A DNA stretch of 64,000 nt from NCBI RefSeq assembly GCF_041260155.1, contig NC_091944.1:18945772-19009771 (forward strand), given 5' to 3'. Source of the DNA: Ptychodera flava. Its lineage: Eukaryota; Hemichordata; Enteropneusta; Ptychoderidae. This document shows positions 1 through 12,400 of the stretch, one piece after another (within the stretch, counting starts at the first letter, position 1; every line of letters starts with the position of its first letter). The notes beneath the pieces are model-generated. The model made no database searches. It was not told where the DNA came from and saw only the letters and a program-made list of their open reading frames with translations. A program made the translations under genes and the position numbers.

Positions 1-2900
1 GGATGGGAGTAATTTTTTCCGACACGTATGTGAAGTATGTAATAACATCACCCGAGAGGGAAGGTAACTCGGCCAGTCGAGTGTCATTTGCATCGTAAAT
101 CGACCTTTGAATCTGTTTGTAGTTTCTACCCGAACCTTGTCGGTAAATACTTTCACAGTTAAAAAAGACGCTAAATTTTACTCTCAAACTATTTCGATGG
201 CCAAATATTTCTGCCATTATACGTTTCGTAGGGTAACTTTATACTCAGTATATGGCGAGAGTGTCCTAGCTGTCTCAGTGTCTGAATAGGCGGTGCAGCC
301 GTAAACCGGACACTCCATACTCATTCCCTTGTTTGATCGGAACCTCTTGGACCGTAACACTTGCGCTAGTCTAATTCTACGACATTTGAATCGTCCAATA
401 TTTGCTACTTCCAACTCATGACAACCCCAAATGATAAGGAATGCGACTGATTCTGAAACTCTCAGTTCATAGAAGAGTCAAAATGCGATCACGTTTGCGA
501 CTGAACTTTAGACTCCCATTTCGCTTTGTGATGTACATTTGCGAGTGAATTTGAGACCGGGTCTGAGACTCTTATTTAACGTGCAAACAGCAAATGCGAC
601 CGTTCTTACGACTGACTTCCTGACGTAAGGTATGTAAGGATACCGGAAATCGACAAGTGCGAGACTAAAGTTAGGAAAGCGTATGTGATGAGGGCTTGAA
701 GTGTACATGCTCACTTTGAAAGTGCGAGCGATAGTGAGAATGTGAAGTGAACTCGGTCTGTACATAGTTAGTGCTTGTCAGCATTTATTTCATCACTTTG
801 GTCGAATGAAAACTTACGATCAAAGTCATTGCTAAAACAACGATACGATCTCCATGGAAATACAGTGCTGTGTATCATGAGCGAACCGCTGAGTGAATGG
901 AAATTATTGCAACACACTAATTTCCAAACATCAAGAAGTTGATATATTCGTCTAAATAAAAATATGAATGAGACATTCATCTTTACATAATGGAGAATAG
1001 AATATTATATCTGACTACGAAGAACTTTATTTACCAGGTTTTAAAAATCGGCGAGAGACTGATCGGGCTGGGACGTACGATTCACAGACTGATTCAAAGT
1101 GGTGGTCAAAGTGAAAGGGGACGCCATGAACACTCAATCCCGATGGGTATTTATATAGTTATGTCAAAAACGGGAGTCTGAACCATGATTAGGTTATTCA
1201 GAGTCAATTAACCTTGAAACGGACCAAACGATAGCATACAATTACATGCAATCTACGTCTAGTGTCCTGTGACACTATGGCGGGTTTCGAGTCCCTGTCG
1301 CGGTTTGGAAAACGACCTGCCGACAGCTGATGACAAAACGCGCTCATACTTTTGATCATAGACCCTGGAGCGATGTTTTGGATGATTTCTAGCTTCCTTA
1401 CCCTATAAACAACTTGAAACTAAAATGAAAGATGAAAAAGATCCGTGAACGGACGAGAGGTTTCCTGTAGAAACTTCAGATATTTACTGAGGCGGATCAT
1501 CTATTGTTTTACATCAATGGGCGGATCATGGAAGTGAAATTTACCTCAATGGATGGAACAATCAGAGCACCGATAATATGGCATTTCCCGTTTGATTTCC
1601 AAAACATCATCGTGGAGTTTCTAACAGAAAGGAAAAAAATTGAAACGACAACTGATATCATGTCATTTACATGTAAATACAGGCTTTTAATTGTTCATTC
1701 ATTTTAGTTATTATCGTCGTGCCGTTTTAGAACATTTTTGAGGACCTAAACGACATCATGTGTTGGTCCATTGCCATGGAATCCGATGTCAACGAAAGGC
1801 GGTGACTTTTTTGTCAAAGTTGAATAAAAATTTCCTTTCTGGTTGTGTTAGTCAATTAATCGAAATTTTTTTTTCCAAATTGATCATAAACCCTCGATTC
1901 TCCCGTCTATGATTCGATATTCACTGACTCATTCTTTCTCTTCTTTGTCGATCGATGATTTGTTGAATAAAACAAAACTAAACTTTTCGGACATATTTTT
2001 TTCTTGTGTACACTTGTCGGTTTAATGTGCAACCATACGCTGATCGCCCATATTCTCCATAAAGCTAGTCATAACAATTCTGCGACAAATCCGTGGTGTT
2101 TCTCCTCGTGAACGTCCTTGAACCCGTAGCCGCGACCATTGTTTTTTGATGTGTTCCGTGCTTGATGATTGGTAGAATTAATGTATCATAATTTGAAGAC
2201 ACATGTGATGGAAACCTGTGATTGTTAGACAATTGACGGTGTGTAGGGGCGAGACGGAAGGCAACAATCCAAGGACCACGCAAGGGAGAATCATGCATTG
2301 CATGCTTTCTAACAATAAGCCGCGTGTTTCCATATCTATATACCATACGAAACCCGGCTTTGACCAATGTTCCTGTCCTGTTTCGGAGGATAACTTTCGA
2401 GCTGCATAACCGATGTTGAGGTTCAGATATCCGAATATCTTTCGTGTTCGAAAGGCTTATTGATTTACAGAGAATACAACTTTTGTATAATTGGTTTACG
2501 TGTACATAACCCAGCACACGGGGCAAAGCCAAATACTTACCAATACCAGGTTGGAAAATTTCAGCGAGTCACTCTCATCAGAGGTCGAGGAAAACAAATA
2601 CGTCGGTATAGTTGCTCCGCCATGTTTATTGTTGTTTGTACGACTAGTTTGAAAGTCATAGACTTTCTTAACGGTGAAATTCATATTGCCACTCAATATT
2701 TTACACACGAAGTCACCTGTCACCTTCATTCGGAAGCAAAAACGTTTACACAGAATGTTTTTATAGTGATAACTAGCTCCAGGCCGTGACATGTCTCTAG
2801 TTGTGAAGAAAGTTCGTAAATCAAAATCGACATCAACATTTAGCGGTGATCCTGAACCGTTAAATAAAGTCGGCAAAATAAAACATCAAATGGCTAAACT
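1..2900. other. Non-coding stretch, no supported gene
   Basis: No reading frame here shows a recognisable domain, a convincing pair of splice sites or a coding-like composition. Between about 430 and 760 the text repeatedly uses related words such as GCGACTGA and GCGAGTGA, which could be a very old minisatellite, but I could not define a period. Confidence 0.4.
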
Positions 2901-2906
2901 TTTGGG

Positions 2907-2916
2907 GGAGAGAGAA

Positions 2917-2956
<40 letters not shown>

Positions 2957-2963
2957 GGAGAGA
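2907..2963. repeat. (GA)n microsatellite
   Basis: Almost pure GA dinucleotide tract with a few GGA and AAAG interruptions. Reading frames that run through it on either strand are artefacts of the repeat. Confidence 0.95.
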
Positions 2964-4140
2964 TGGAGGGGTTTATGCAGTCGCGAACTGGTCATGGTCT
3001 TTAGGATGGATAAGTGCAGGGTCGGTTTACACATTTGCGCTGCACAGATATCGAAAATGTACAGATACTTTCCCGAAATTTGACTTATTTTATAACATGA
3101 GTAGAACAAAACCAAAAATATTGACGTTACTCTTCGGATGTTTGACTTGCAAGTTTGCTAAAGTTAGATTACATGTATACTTACAGAAAATGGTCGCCGT
3201 AGTCTTCTGTTCAAAAGATATATGTTCTTCAACACCACGTTTCTTATGATCGGTGATGTCACATTTTATTATTTTTATAAATATAAAGTAATGCACCGAT
3301 TTCAAACCGTAATTATTTTTTCTTGTCGAATTGAGAGAGTTTTTAGTAGTTCTGTAGACGAAACGATCGGAAACAGCAGAGTATCTTGGCAATGACACGA
3401 CATCTACGCTATAGTTTAGCTGCAATAATTGTACAGTTGCAGCCCGAGCCCCGGGTAAGCCTAATTCGGAACGTAATAACGCCAGTTGCAGCGGCGTCAT
3501 GGATTGACTGTCCCTTTGTCATTTCTGTTGAAGTACACCTGTTATTGCTACAAGCATTATGGGCTTCATGAAACGTTGTTTGCATGTCAACACATTGGCC
3601 TGTGTACAACCTCCTGTGCACACTAATCTTGACCGTAATTTACAAAGACATAAACATTCGATCCCGTCCGTGAATGTCAAAGGTGAACGGGATTAACTTG
3701 ATCCCGGGTATCAAGTCCCTGTCCTTTAATGGAGATGCCAAATTCACAAATTTTGACTGCTGCTGAAGCCATATCCTTTCACGATACCGCCAAGTGAGTG
3801 TAATCCGTCCCATACAAACATAACATGGTCTCGTACCTCCGAGACTGGATTCTGAAAACATGTCAAAAATCTTGCTGGCGAAAGATATATTTTCACATCT
3901 TAGGCCCTATTGAAAGAAAATTTACTGCAAGCTAACTACCTCCATGTGTCCACGTACGTATATATATATATATGTGCATAGTCCCAAAACAACTACTATT
4001 AAGCTTAAGTTGCAAATTCACGTAATTTTTCGAGCTGCATTTTTTAGGGCACGGATATTAATATCTACAGTCTACACTGCTAAAGCGTCCTGCTACGCAA
4101 GTACAGTGCGACTACTCGATGTTGTGACACTCGGGGGAAG
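2964..4140. other. Non-coding stretch, no supported gene
   Basis: Only short frames without motifs are present. There is a short alternating TA tract near 3958-3972. I see nothing else that can be supported. Confidence 0.4.
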
Positions 4141-4146
4141 TGTTTT

Positions 4147-4245
4147 GGCGCAGAGTAAGGGCGCAGTTTGGGCGGCGCAATATACAGGCGCAAAACGGGG
4201 GCGCAGTTTGAAATGCGCCGGCGCAGATTGCCGGCGCACTTCGGT
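4147..4245. repeat. GC-rich minisatellite of GGCGCA with 13-bp spacing
   Basis: Seven GGCGCA words start at 4147, 4160, 4174, 4187, 4200, 4220 and 4233, so five of the six steps are 13 or 14 bp. The cluster is a small GC- and CpG-rich island in AT-rich DNA. It opens with TTTTGGCGCA, which resembles an E2F-type site, and contains the palindrome TGCGCCGGCGCA near 4214-4225. It may be a degenerate tandem repeat or a cluster of binding sites; the sequence alone does not decide. Confidence 0.7.
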
Positions 4246-4249
4246 GATT

Positions 4250-5695
4250 TCAGACCGCTTACATACCTGGAGCCCCTCATACGGCAAAACAGCTCTCGTT
4301 GTATGGGTGTGTATACTTCGCTTTGTTGCTTGCGCATTGTTACCAGATCTCCTGTATGACTTCCTGTAACGGTGATTATCGTTGTATTTTACTACATTTG
4401 GTAAAGCCTTGATTGTCAAATGTAGCCACCAGAACGCGAATTGCACATCCTCGCACAGTATCCACTATCCCCCTGACGGGGAACTTATGTAGAGATATTA
4501 GAAAAACAGATGATCACCCCTTTGAGACATGCTTGTCATCAATAAAGTCTAAAATTTGACAAATTGATTATTTTAACTTGTGTAGTCTTAGATAGGACAT
4601 ATGATTTTACAATTTTAGTCGTTTAGTTTAAATATCATTGAACACGTGCGGGGTTTCCCGCATGCTGTTTGCGGTTCATCCCTTGCACAGGTTAAGAGAA
4701 AAAATCCCCTTTGCCGCATGGCAAGTTGAGCTGTAGTTCAGCTTTAGGTGAAAAAATTAGACGATAAAAGTAATATACTTATTATAGTTCCCCTACTGAA
4801 TCACTTTCTCCAGGGACGTGCATTGTTGCATTGCATAGCAATACACTCTAAGGCCAGTCTCGCTGGTAAGTAATAAAGGCCGCATGTTTGACTGTTTGAA
4901 CTGTTTGATTGACTGTTTGAACAACAACATCCTCGGACAATGGCGCAGGTGCTGGTGCTTGACATTGAACGTGTACAGCCTCAGTAAGTGTCAAAAAATA
5001 AACTGCTTATTATTTTTTCAAAATAAATTGAGGTGAAAATGAGTATCTACCAACAAGTATTTTGTCGAAAATTATATTGATGAATTTTGTGAAGATAAAT
5101 TTTCATGAAATAGCCGTTGAAATATATGGGAGCATTATGTGATAAAAAAATTGCATCAACAGAAGAGATGGAATAAAATGAACAATTCAGTCTTTCCTGA
5201 TTGAATTATATCGTTTGCATGATATGAGTCCCGGGTAAAATTTTCAAAGTGGGAGCGTTGATAGTAACATTTTGCAACTCTTCATTTTACAGCAATTAAT
5301 GTTCGATAGAATAGCTCGAAAGTGTTTTCTTATACAGTACTGTAATTTCACAATACAATCGAACTGCTTTAATGTTTAATCCGAGCAATTACGGCAAACA
5401 GCTCCACTCGGGTTTAAAATAAGTAATAAAGTCATAGCGACAGAACAGTACAAGTGCGTATGGTCCCGCACGTCTTCGAACGAATACACTGTGGACGCCA
5501 AGAGCTAGATTCTCCACCATTTTCCCTGAAGCTGAATAGAGTAACTATGATTTGCCTACATCAAAATTTGTCGTCATACTTTCTTTTAGTAGCTTATGGC
5601 CTGAAGACTTGACACATCGTACATGACGACCTACGTTCTTTACAACATCCTCACACAGAGGGATCACACGTATACACGTCCATTAAAGGTGTTGG
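4250..5695. other. Non-coding stretch, no supported gene
   Basis: AT-rich DNA with no frame or signal that I can support. A short run of related GACTGTTTGA words lies at about 4890-4920. Confidence 0.4.
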
Positions 5696-5698
5696 CAT

Positions 5699-5707
5699 CT
5701 ATATATC

Positions 5708-5776
<69 letters not shown>
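5699..5776. repeat. (TA)n microsatellite
   Basis: Alternating TA tract of roughly 75 bp, self-complementary and therefore able to extrude as a hairpin. It lies just upstream of the LINE relic. Confidence 0.95.
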
Positions 5777-5777
<1 letters not shown>

Positions 5778-5879
5778 GAAAAACTTGGGGCATGCATAGG
5801 TAAGCACCTGCGCCCTGTAAAATATATAACCTAGACATAGATGTTGCACAGGTAAACAAGTCTACTCACGGTGTTGGTG

Positions 5880-6910
5880 TTCATTAAGCTTATGCTAAGT
5901 GCCCACAGATAATTAAAACACTTAAAGAAACTTATTAAAGGAAACATCTTGTGTGTGTTAATGGGGTTGAGTCTATAGAACTTCAAATTGCTTGCGGAGT
6001 TCCACAGGGGTCTGTACTAGGACCTACTCTTTTTCTTATGTATGTCCATGACATCGCAAAGTGCACAGAATTCTTATAGATACCTCGCCTATGTGCTGAT
6101 GATACTAGTTCATTTCATTCTTTTCACTCATGAAGTCATAGATTTACAGCATGGTAATGAACAGTAACAGCATGTAGTTGACTGATGTAGTATATACAAA
6201 CTTACAACAAATACAAAAAAACCGAATATGTAATATCCCAGGGTAAAAGTAGACTAGTACAATACCAAGGCATAGTCAGTATTAAAAGGGAACAGATTCG
6301 TGATGTTCAAAGCACTCAATTTACATGTATTGTGTACACCTAGATAACAATATTACATGGAAAGAACGTACAAATAAAGTAAACAAAACAATAAATTCGA
6401 ACGCCGGTATATTATATGAACTTAAGCACATTGTCCCTCAGCCAATGTTATTATTACGCTATAACTGTTTCATTCCACCGCTCATAATCATATCCGTTAG
6501 ATGTTTGGAGGAATACTTCAATCACTGACCTTAAGCCAATACATCTTACCCAAAAACGAATAGTACGTACTCTTACAAACTGCAACATATTTGAGCACAC
6601 ACCACTATTGATTCATGAGTTGGCAACCTCGCTTATATATGCAATATACTTATCAAACTGTACTTTTTGTTTATGATAACATAAGTGGAAATTTCCCTCC
6701 ATGAATTCCTTGTTACATTTCATTCGTTTCCTAATCGGTCGAAATATAAGGGAAATATTCTCATCCCTAAATATACTACTAATACAGGAAAATGTTCAAT
6801 GAAATACACTGTTGTTACATTCTGGAACTAAATCCCAGAAGGTATAAGATCTGTTAAATCCAAGTTAAATTATGTTAAAAATTAAAGGACTTGAAACGTC
6901 ATCTCTTACT
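5880..6910 (+). mobile_element. LINE fragment (Jockey/CR1-like reverse transcriptase), degenerate
   Basis: The plus strand encodes the C-terminal half of a non-LTR reverse transcriptase. At about 5985-6050 it reads VPQGSVLGPTLFLMYVHDI, the fingers/palm signature of this class. About 70 bases further on comes CADDTS, the counterpart of the catalytic FADD box. From about 6325 the thumb-side sequence includes HLDNNITWKE, NAGILYELKHIVPQP and, in another frame, NTSITDLKPIHLTQKRIVRTL. Stops (for example after TEFL at about 6077) and frame changes show it is dead. No endonuclease domain is seen upstream, so it is 5' truncated, as LINE insertions commonly are. I cannot fix the exact clade or the insertion boundaries. 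Confidence 0.85.
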
Positions 6911-7310
6911 TGTCTAACATATTACTTTTCTGTCATATATATTTTATCTTAGCACATTATTTTATAAATTATGTACTAACATTGATACAGAATTTATTTA
7001 AATAGCCATGTTCAACATAGCTCTCTGTAGCAAATGATATAAATTCAATGATTTTGAATTGTAGGGGGCTAGACTCGATTAGTATCATACTATTTTCGAG
7101 TTCCTACCCAACTTACTGACCCTTAATGTGTCTAGATTTTTCTATTTTTCTTTTCTGTTCATTATCGGGAAATTAATATCCCTAAATCCTATTACGTTCA
7201 GGGGATGGGTTTGGCTTTATTTCGACTACCGCGCACACAATAGTAAACACCTATTACCAGTTCAGGAGGGCTCCAGCACTCGTAGGCCTATATTAAATTC
7301 TAGGGCTTCA

Positions 7311-7418
7311 GCGTTACCAGCAACACATCGCTATTTTCCGAGACTATAGGCAGAGAGGTATAGCGATGTGTTTTTGGTAACGCAAGGTCAGGGGGCTAAT
7401 AAACGGGTGCTATAGCCC
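7311..7418. mobile_element. Short fold-back element, copy A
   Basis: An imperfect hairpin runs from GCGTTACC at 7311 to GGTAACGC at 7383, with inner arms ACACATCGCTATTT and ATAGCGATGTGT. It is followed by a tail ending in GCTATAGCCC near 7418. Copy B at about 8100 shares the arms and the tail. No coding capacity is present. Confidence 0.6.
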
Positions 7419-7626
7419 GAATACAGACCGAGTTATAGAATGTTTCATAACACAATACATCTCATGCTCTCGTTTTAAGTGTGCTTTGATGTAGGCCTAT
7501 AGGCAGTGAAACAATACACGATGAGAATTTTACTGCCGATTCTCCACAGGGGTAACAGTAGTGCCAATTTCTTCAAACAATCAAACAAAAATATCCTTAT
7601 TATACTGTATAATGTTCTTTGTAGCA

Positions 7627-7990
7627 TTGAAACTTGTTGTCAATGAGCTGTTCAAGTTCCTACGCTGTTGAAATAGACAATCTTGCTGTTTTAGTCAGAG
7701 GCTCGTGACATGAAAATAGATACGTCTAGTCCCCACTGAATCGACAGAAGTGACGTCAGTGGGTATTTTTGAAATACTTTTATCCATAGGAAATTAGATT
7801 TTGGCCGAATTTGGAAAATTGCCTGGTCACGTTACCACACACGTAGTGTCGTCTGCAGCTTTGAAACAATGGCGGGTGACTAGAACGTGATGAGCGCCTG
7901 GGATGAGCAACGGGCCTCTCTCTTAAGAAGCAAAATTTTCCATTCCAACGGCGTAGGAACTTGAACAGCTCATCGACGACAAAGATTCAA
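7627..7990. mobile_element. MITE with ~45-bp terminal inverted repeats
   Basis: The left end (7627-7670) and right end (about 7945-7990) are inverted copies that share the core GAGCTGTTCAAGTTCCTACG, with a few mismatches outside it. The 364-bp interior has no reading frame of note. This is the form of a non-autonomous DNA transposon. I could not define a convincing target-site duplication. It lies between the two fold-back copies at 7.3 and 8.1 kb. Confidence 0.75.
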
Positions 7991-8099
7991 GTGCAACCAA
8001 GGATGTTCCTAGGTATGCTTTTAGGATATTTTTGTGAAGAAATTAGTACCACTGCTACTGCTGTGTAGAAATTACCAAGTGTACTTGTCGCAATGGATT

Positions 8100-8205
8100 G
8101 TTACGGTGCATACACATCGCTATTTCCCTCTTCGGCCATAGGGAATAGCAATGTATTTCACGTAACGCACGGCCCCATCAGGGTAATTAACTGGCGCTAT
8201 AGCCC
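8100..8205. mobile_element. Short fold-back element, copy B
   Basis: Hairpin from GTTACG at 8100 to CGTAAC at about 8166, with arms ACATCGCTATTTCCC and GGGAATAGCAATGT. The tail GCGCTATAGCCC matches copy A. It is in the same orientation as copy A and about 790 bp from it. Confidence 0.6.
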
Positions 8206-8888
8206 TCATGACCAGGTATAGGTGATTAGTATGGCACGCCTGTGCCATGCATACCCTGCATATGCATGTTCAATTGCTGTTCAGATTTTTTGACAGATTT
8301 CTGTTTCAACCCCTGTCTGCAGTTTGAACTTCTAACGACCTTTTTGAGATATTAAGGGGAAGTTGAAATCATGGCTTCATTGTCGCATTTTCGCACTTCT
8401 AATTAAGATTGATACTGCTCAATGGACCAATCTCATAACCTGCACCTGACCTTACATCCGAGGTGGTAAATTTATCTGCAGGAAACCTTCGGCTTTGATT
8501 GAATACCGTACTAGTCAACAATATCCAAATGATTCCGTTTTGAACTGCAATCGTAATTTATTTTCAGGACGAAACTTGCATGGTTGCACAACGTCGAATT
8601 TACGTAACAAATGGTACGAATAATACCACAAGGGGTTGTCTACATGTCCGTCCCCAGGGGTGGGTAGGTATTTCGTTGTATCGCTAATAAAGATATATTC
8701 TACCAACCTTTGGTGTTTCGGTCTCAACTTAGCACTGCCCTTGACAATCTGGCGTATACGTTTTATCAACATGCTGCGTCTATTATCTGATGAGTTTGAG
8801 TGCCTAATTAGCCAAAGTAATCAAGGGTAAATTACTAATCTGTGGACGCTTTCACCAGATTATCACTGGATTAAATTTGACAAAGTCA
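8206..8888. other. Non-coding stretch, possible 3' flank of the orphan gene
   Basis: No gene is supported. A minus-strand AATAAA lies at 8557-8562, about 580 nt beyond the stop of the orphan gene, and could be its distant poly(A) signal. This is weak evidence on its own. Confidence 0.3.
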
Positions 8889-8945
8889 ACAACAAACGCA
8901 CAAGCAAGGTAGTCTTCAGTTATACCTTGCTGGTGCGTTTGTTGT
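8889..8945. repeat. Hairpin with 23-bp arms
   Basis: The sequence at 8889-8911 is inverted at 8923-8945 with one mismatch, leaving an 11-base loop. A stable stem-loop follows directly 3' of the orphan gene on its strand. Whether it is a MITE relic or part of the 3' UTR is unknown. Confidence 0.7.
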
Positions 8946-9142
8946 CGTCGCTAAAAATTAGAGCACTGTACGTGGCCTGAAGTGAGCTTGTGAAAGAAAA
9001 ATATAATAACTACCAACTTTGAAAATCCAAGCAGGAAGGAGTATTTTTTTACTGTTACAGTTGAACAAAAGTTACGGGACTGAGATTTTTCTCATTAAGA
9101 TGACAGAGAAGAAGTGTAGCACGTGACTCCAGCTATGCACAG

Positions 9143-9402
9143 TCATTTTTTTGGTTTCTGTGAATCTTGGTAATCTTTAGATAAAGTCAGTATGTCAAAT
9201 AAATTTGCCAAGTTTTTCCTTGTCCTTGGCCTGGAAGCTAATGTAAAGGAGAAGTTGTTACGTAGAAGTGATCCTTCATCATCAGACACCATAGCACCAA
9301 TCGAACTCCCATCACTTCTTTGATTAGTACCATGCGGGTCATTGCTACTTGTACCATTGGCTTGTTTGGTTACATAAATAAGAAATATTGGTAACCTGCA
9401 AT
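9143..9402 (-). CDS. Orphan gene exon 4 (stop codon)
   Basis: 260 nt, entering after TTTTGGTTTCAG|AT and ending with a TGA stop at 9143. It begins with a hydrophobic CRLPIFLIYVTK strand and continues with a Ser/Asn/Gly-rich linker and the helical tail NLANLFDILTLSKDYQDS. Phase 1 entry matches the exon 3 donor. Confidence 0.75.
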
Positions 9403-12400
9403 CTGAAACCAAAAATTTAAGTTAGCAAGGGTCGTTTGCAAGGGCTTTCTGATCCGATTATATATCAATTCCCATTTGTTTTGAAAAGTGTACTTCACAT
9501 CTTTGATTGATGTGTGAAAACTGCTGTCTCATCAGCCTGCTAGGTATGTGTCGGCAGACCTTGCAGGCACACAACATCCTTATTCTTGTACACTTGCAGT
9601 CTTAGATTATAAAGGTATGGCATTTCAGTAATTTCAGTTCCATTTCATTTTAGGTGTCATTTTCTTATTTACAGAGAATTGACAACCACAAATATCATGT
9701 AAGTGGAGATTCCTGGCTATAATGACCGAGTACGTTTCCGAAGTTGCGAAAGCTGAAATGTATCTAAAACCATCTCAACATGAAATAAACACAATAACGC
9801 TAACATCAACTTCAAACTTTACTTGTCCCATCAGAGACCTATAATCTAATTGGGTCACTTCCTCCAACAAGAAATAGGAAGCAAGTCTTCACCTTCGCCT
9901 TCACTGGAGGTTTCTAAGTTAGATAAAACCATGTCGTGCTCCATATCGTGTTGTGATGCGTACACAATCGCATGAATCATCTCGTGTTTGTTTTTATTCA
10001 ACTGGAATACACCCGTCTTGATACGTTGTACGAAGTCTGCTGGGCCTGACTTCTTCGTGTCTGTATCGCAAAAGTCAAATACCCGTAATTTTTTATCCAG
10101 GGCGTATCTCACATGTTTAGGAGCCATTCCACTTGATATACATTCATTCTCGTCACATATCTCGTGATCCTAAGTGTGGAAAGTTAGTCAACAGAAACAA
10201 ATTTGATTTCATTTCATCTAAAGTTAACAAAATCAATGCAAAGCAACAAACATACTACGTGTTTCCCAAACAACCTTGTTATGATATCGATTCAACAAAA
10301 ACGGTAGATATTAATCGTTATAATGATATGATATTGTGTGCCAATATTCGTATAGAAATTGTAGCGGCATGGATAATTATAACCTAGCTAGCGAGTCTCA
10401 GGAGTAGCCACACCAGTCCCTGCCGCAGACGACATTTCAACCCACTTTTTGGATGTTGCGCGTTTTCCATAATATTGTCATGCAGTGTGGTTGAGTGGCG
10501 GGTAGCTATAGGTTTCTTTGATAAGTACACTCTGGGGTAGAACGTTGGAGTAGGAGAGACGGCAACAGGTACACAGGAATACTGTAAGTTGTCGTACTTT
10601 ATTAGCTGAGTAACTCACAAGTTACACGGTAAACTTCTATGACTAGGGTAGTCTAACAATAGTCGTCAGGTCATGGTCATATGTCATCTTAAGTCATCGC
10701 CATGCGATCTTCGCAAGTTCTCCGCAAGTTCTTCGTCTAACACACTAAAATGCACAGTTTACATTGAGCGAGAATCTGCATATTGTCATGACTTTGGCAT
10801 GCGTTATAATTAACTAAAGACAAGTCAGCAAGTCGAAAAGGAGGAAGGTCGCTCTCAGCCAAGTACAATGTCAAACAGGATGGAACTATCTCTCAATGCC
10901 GAGCATGGGGGTCTTGATTCAGAGTGACATAAGCAGTTCTTAGATTAGAACAATGCTGCTACTTCAAATGTCATGAAAATAAACAAGAGGAGATCATTTT
11001 AATGATGCATCACGTGCAGGGGGTTACTGCTGGTCAGTCGATTGTCAGTCGTTACAATTAAATTCAAGGGTAAAATGCTAAGCAACTGTCAGGCTATATT
11101 ACAGTATGCATTTTATGTCTTTTTTATATATAATATTTCAAACCCCCCCCCCAAAAAAAAAATCGATAACAGTTTCAGAATCGATCCTCTATCCATTAAC
11201 ACTTGAAAGGAACACACCTTGCTCCAGCTTACATGGAAGTGAATCGACAATTTAAAATGGATGCCCCAACGGTTGTCAGCTTTGCAGATGCGACTGTCAA
11301 ATACGGCTAGTTTTCAATCGGATTCGAACCCACAACATACGGCATCAGTCGCCTAGGTGAGAGGCCACAGACAGAACCGCTCGGCTAAATCTCCACTCCC
11401 AAAAAAGAGTGGTTCAATAGCCGGCTAAGTTGTTACATTTTGCTGACTGAGACCGCTCAACACGTTGTAGAGTTCGTGAAGCACTCACGCACGCATGCTC
11501 ACATCGCACATACACACTTTATCGAAGCGAAGAAACGAATTTCATCGCTTTAACTGGGCGAACGATAACCTCGGGGACAATTCTGTCCACCAGCAGTGTT
11601 ACCAACCCAGGGTAGAAAATACGGCTAGTTTTCAATCGGATTTGAACCCACAACATACGGCATCAGTCGCCTAGCTGAGAGGCCACAGACAGAACCGCTC
11701 GGCTAAATCTCCACTCCCAAAAAGAGTGGTTCAATAGCCGGCTAAGTTGTTACATTTTTCTGACTGAGACCGCTCAACACGTTGTAGAGTTCTTGAAGCA
11801 CTCACGCACGCATGCTCACATCGTAATAGCACATCAAAGTTATAGTAGATTATGTATTATTTTTACTAGTGTATATATATTATTTTCACCAGTGTATGGA
11901 AAGTTTGCATCTCTACCTGGAGAGATCTTATCAAAATCTGAAAGTCTACCATGTTTATTGAGCCAGTTGGGCACGCACAGGACTGAAAGAAGATTATTGA
12001 AATATTTAAATTTGCCTGCAGCAGAGATTTGTGTGTGTGGGGGGAGGGGGCGCACAGTCAACGACTCCAAAACCCTCTAGCTTGGTTAGAATTACTCACT
12101 CCGCAATCCTGCCATGCAGAACTCACCGCTAAAAATGCCAGTACTTCATGGGAGTCACCATTTCCAAACAATGCGATGCACTGATTACCATACACTTTAT
12201 TGAGGTCTTCTGTTTAGAAAATGAATGAGCATGATAGTAATCGTGAAACTCGGAGTCACGACAAGAAAAATTCCAGCATCTTTTGATAATTATTTTCTGC
12301 ACTTTAATGTATTTTATTAGCTTTCCATGAATCCAAATATAACATGGCTAACGACACAGTACTTAAAACCACGCCACTTGCCTTTGAGAACGACTCAGGT

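Noticed and set aside
1255-1330. SINE B box at GGGTTTCGAGTCCC
   Set aside because: An extra base disrupts the box and no A box is present.
2065-2532. 155-residue minus-strand ORF
   Set aside because: Longest frame in the left end, but with no recognisable domain and no splice or promoter signal, and overlapped by other open frames on the opposite strand. Not distinguishable from chance.
2791-3249. 152-residue plus-strand ORF and its antisense partner
   Set aside because: Bridged by the (GA)n tract; the remainder has no motif or splice context.
11299-11400. A tRNA gene
   Set aside because: A and B boxes are good, but the arms do not fold into a clean cloverleaf and the unit is duplicated with its flanks; a SINE is the better call.
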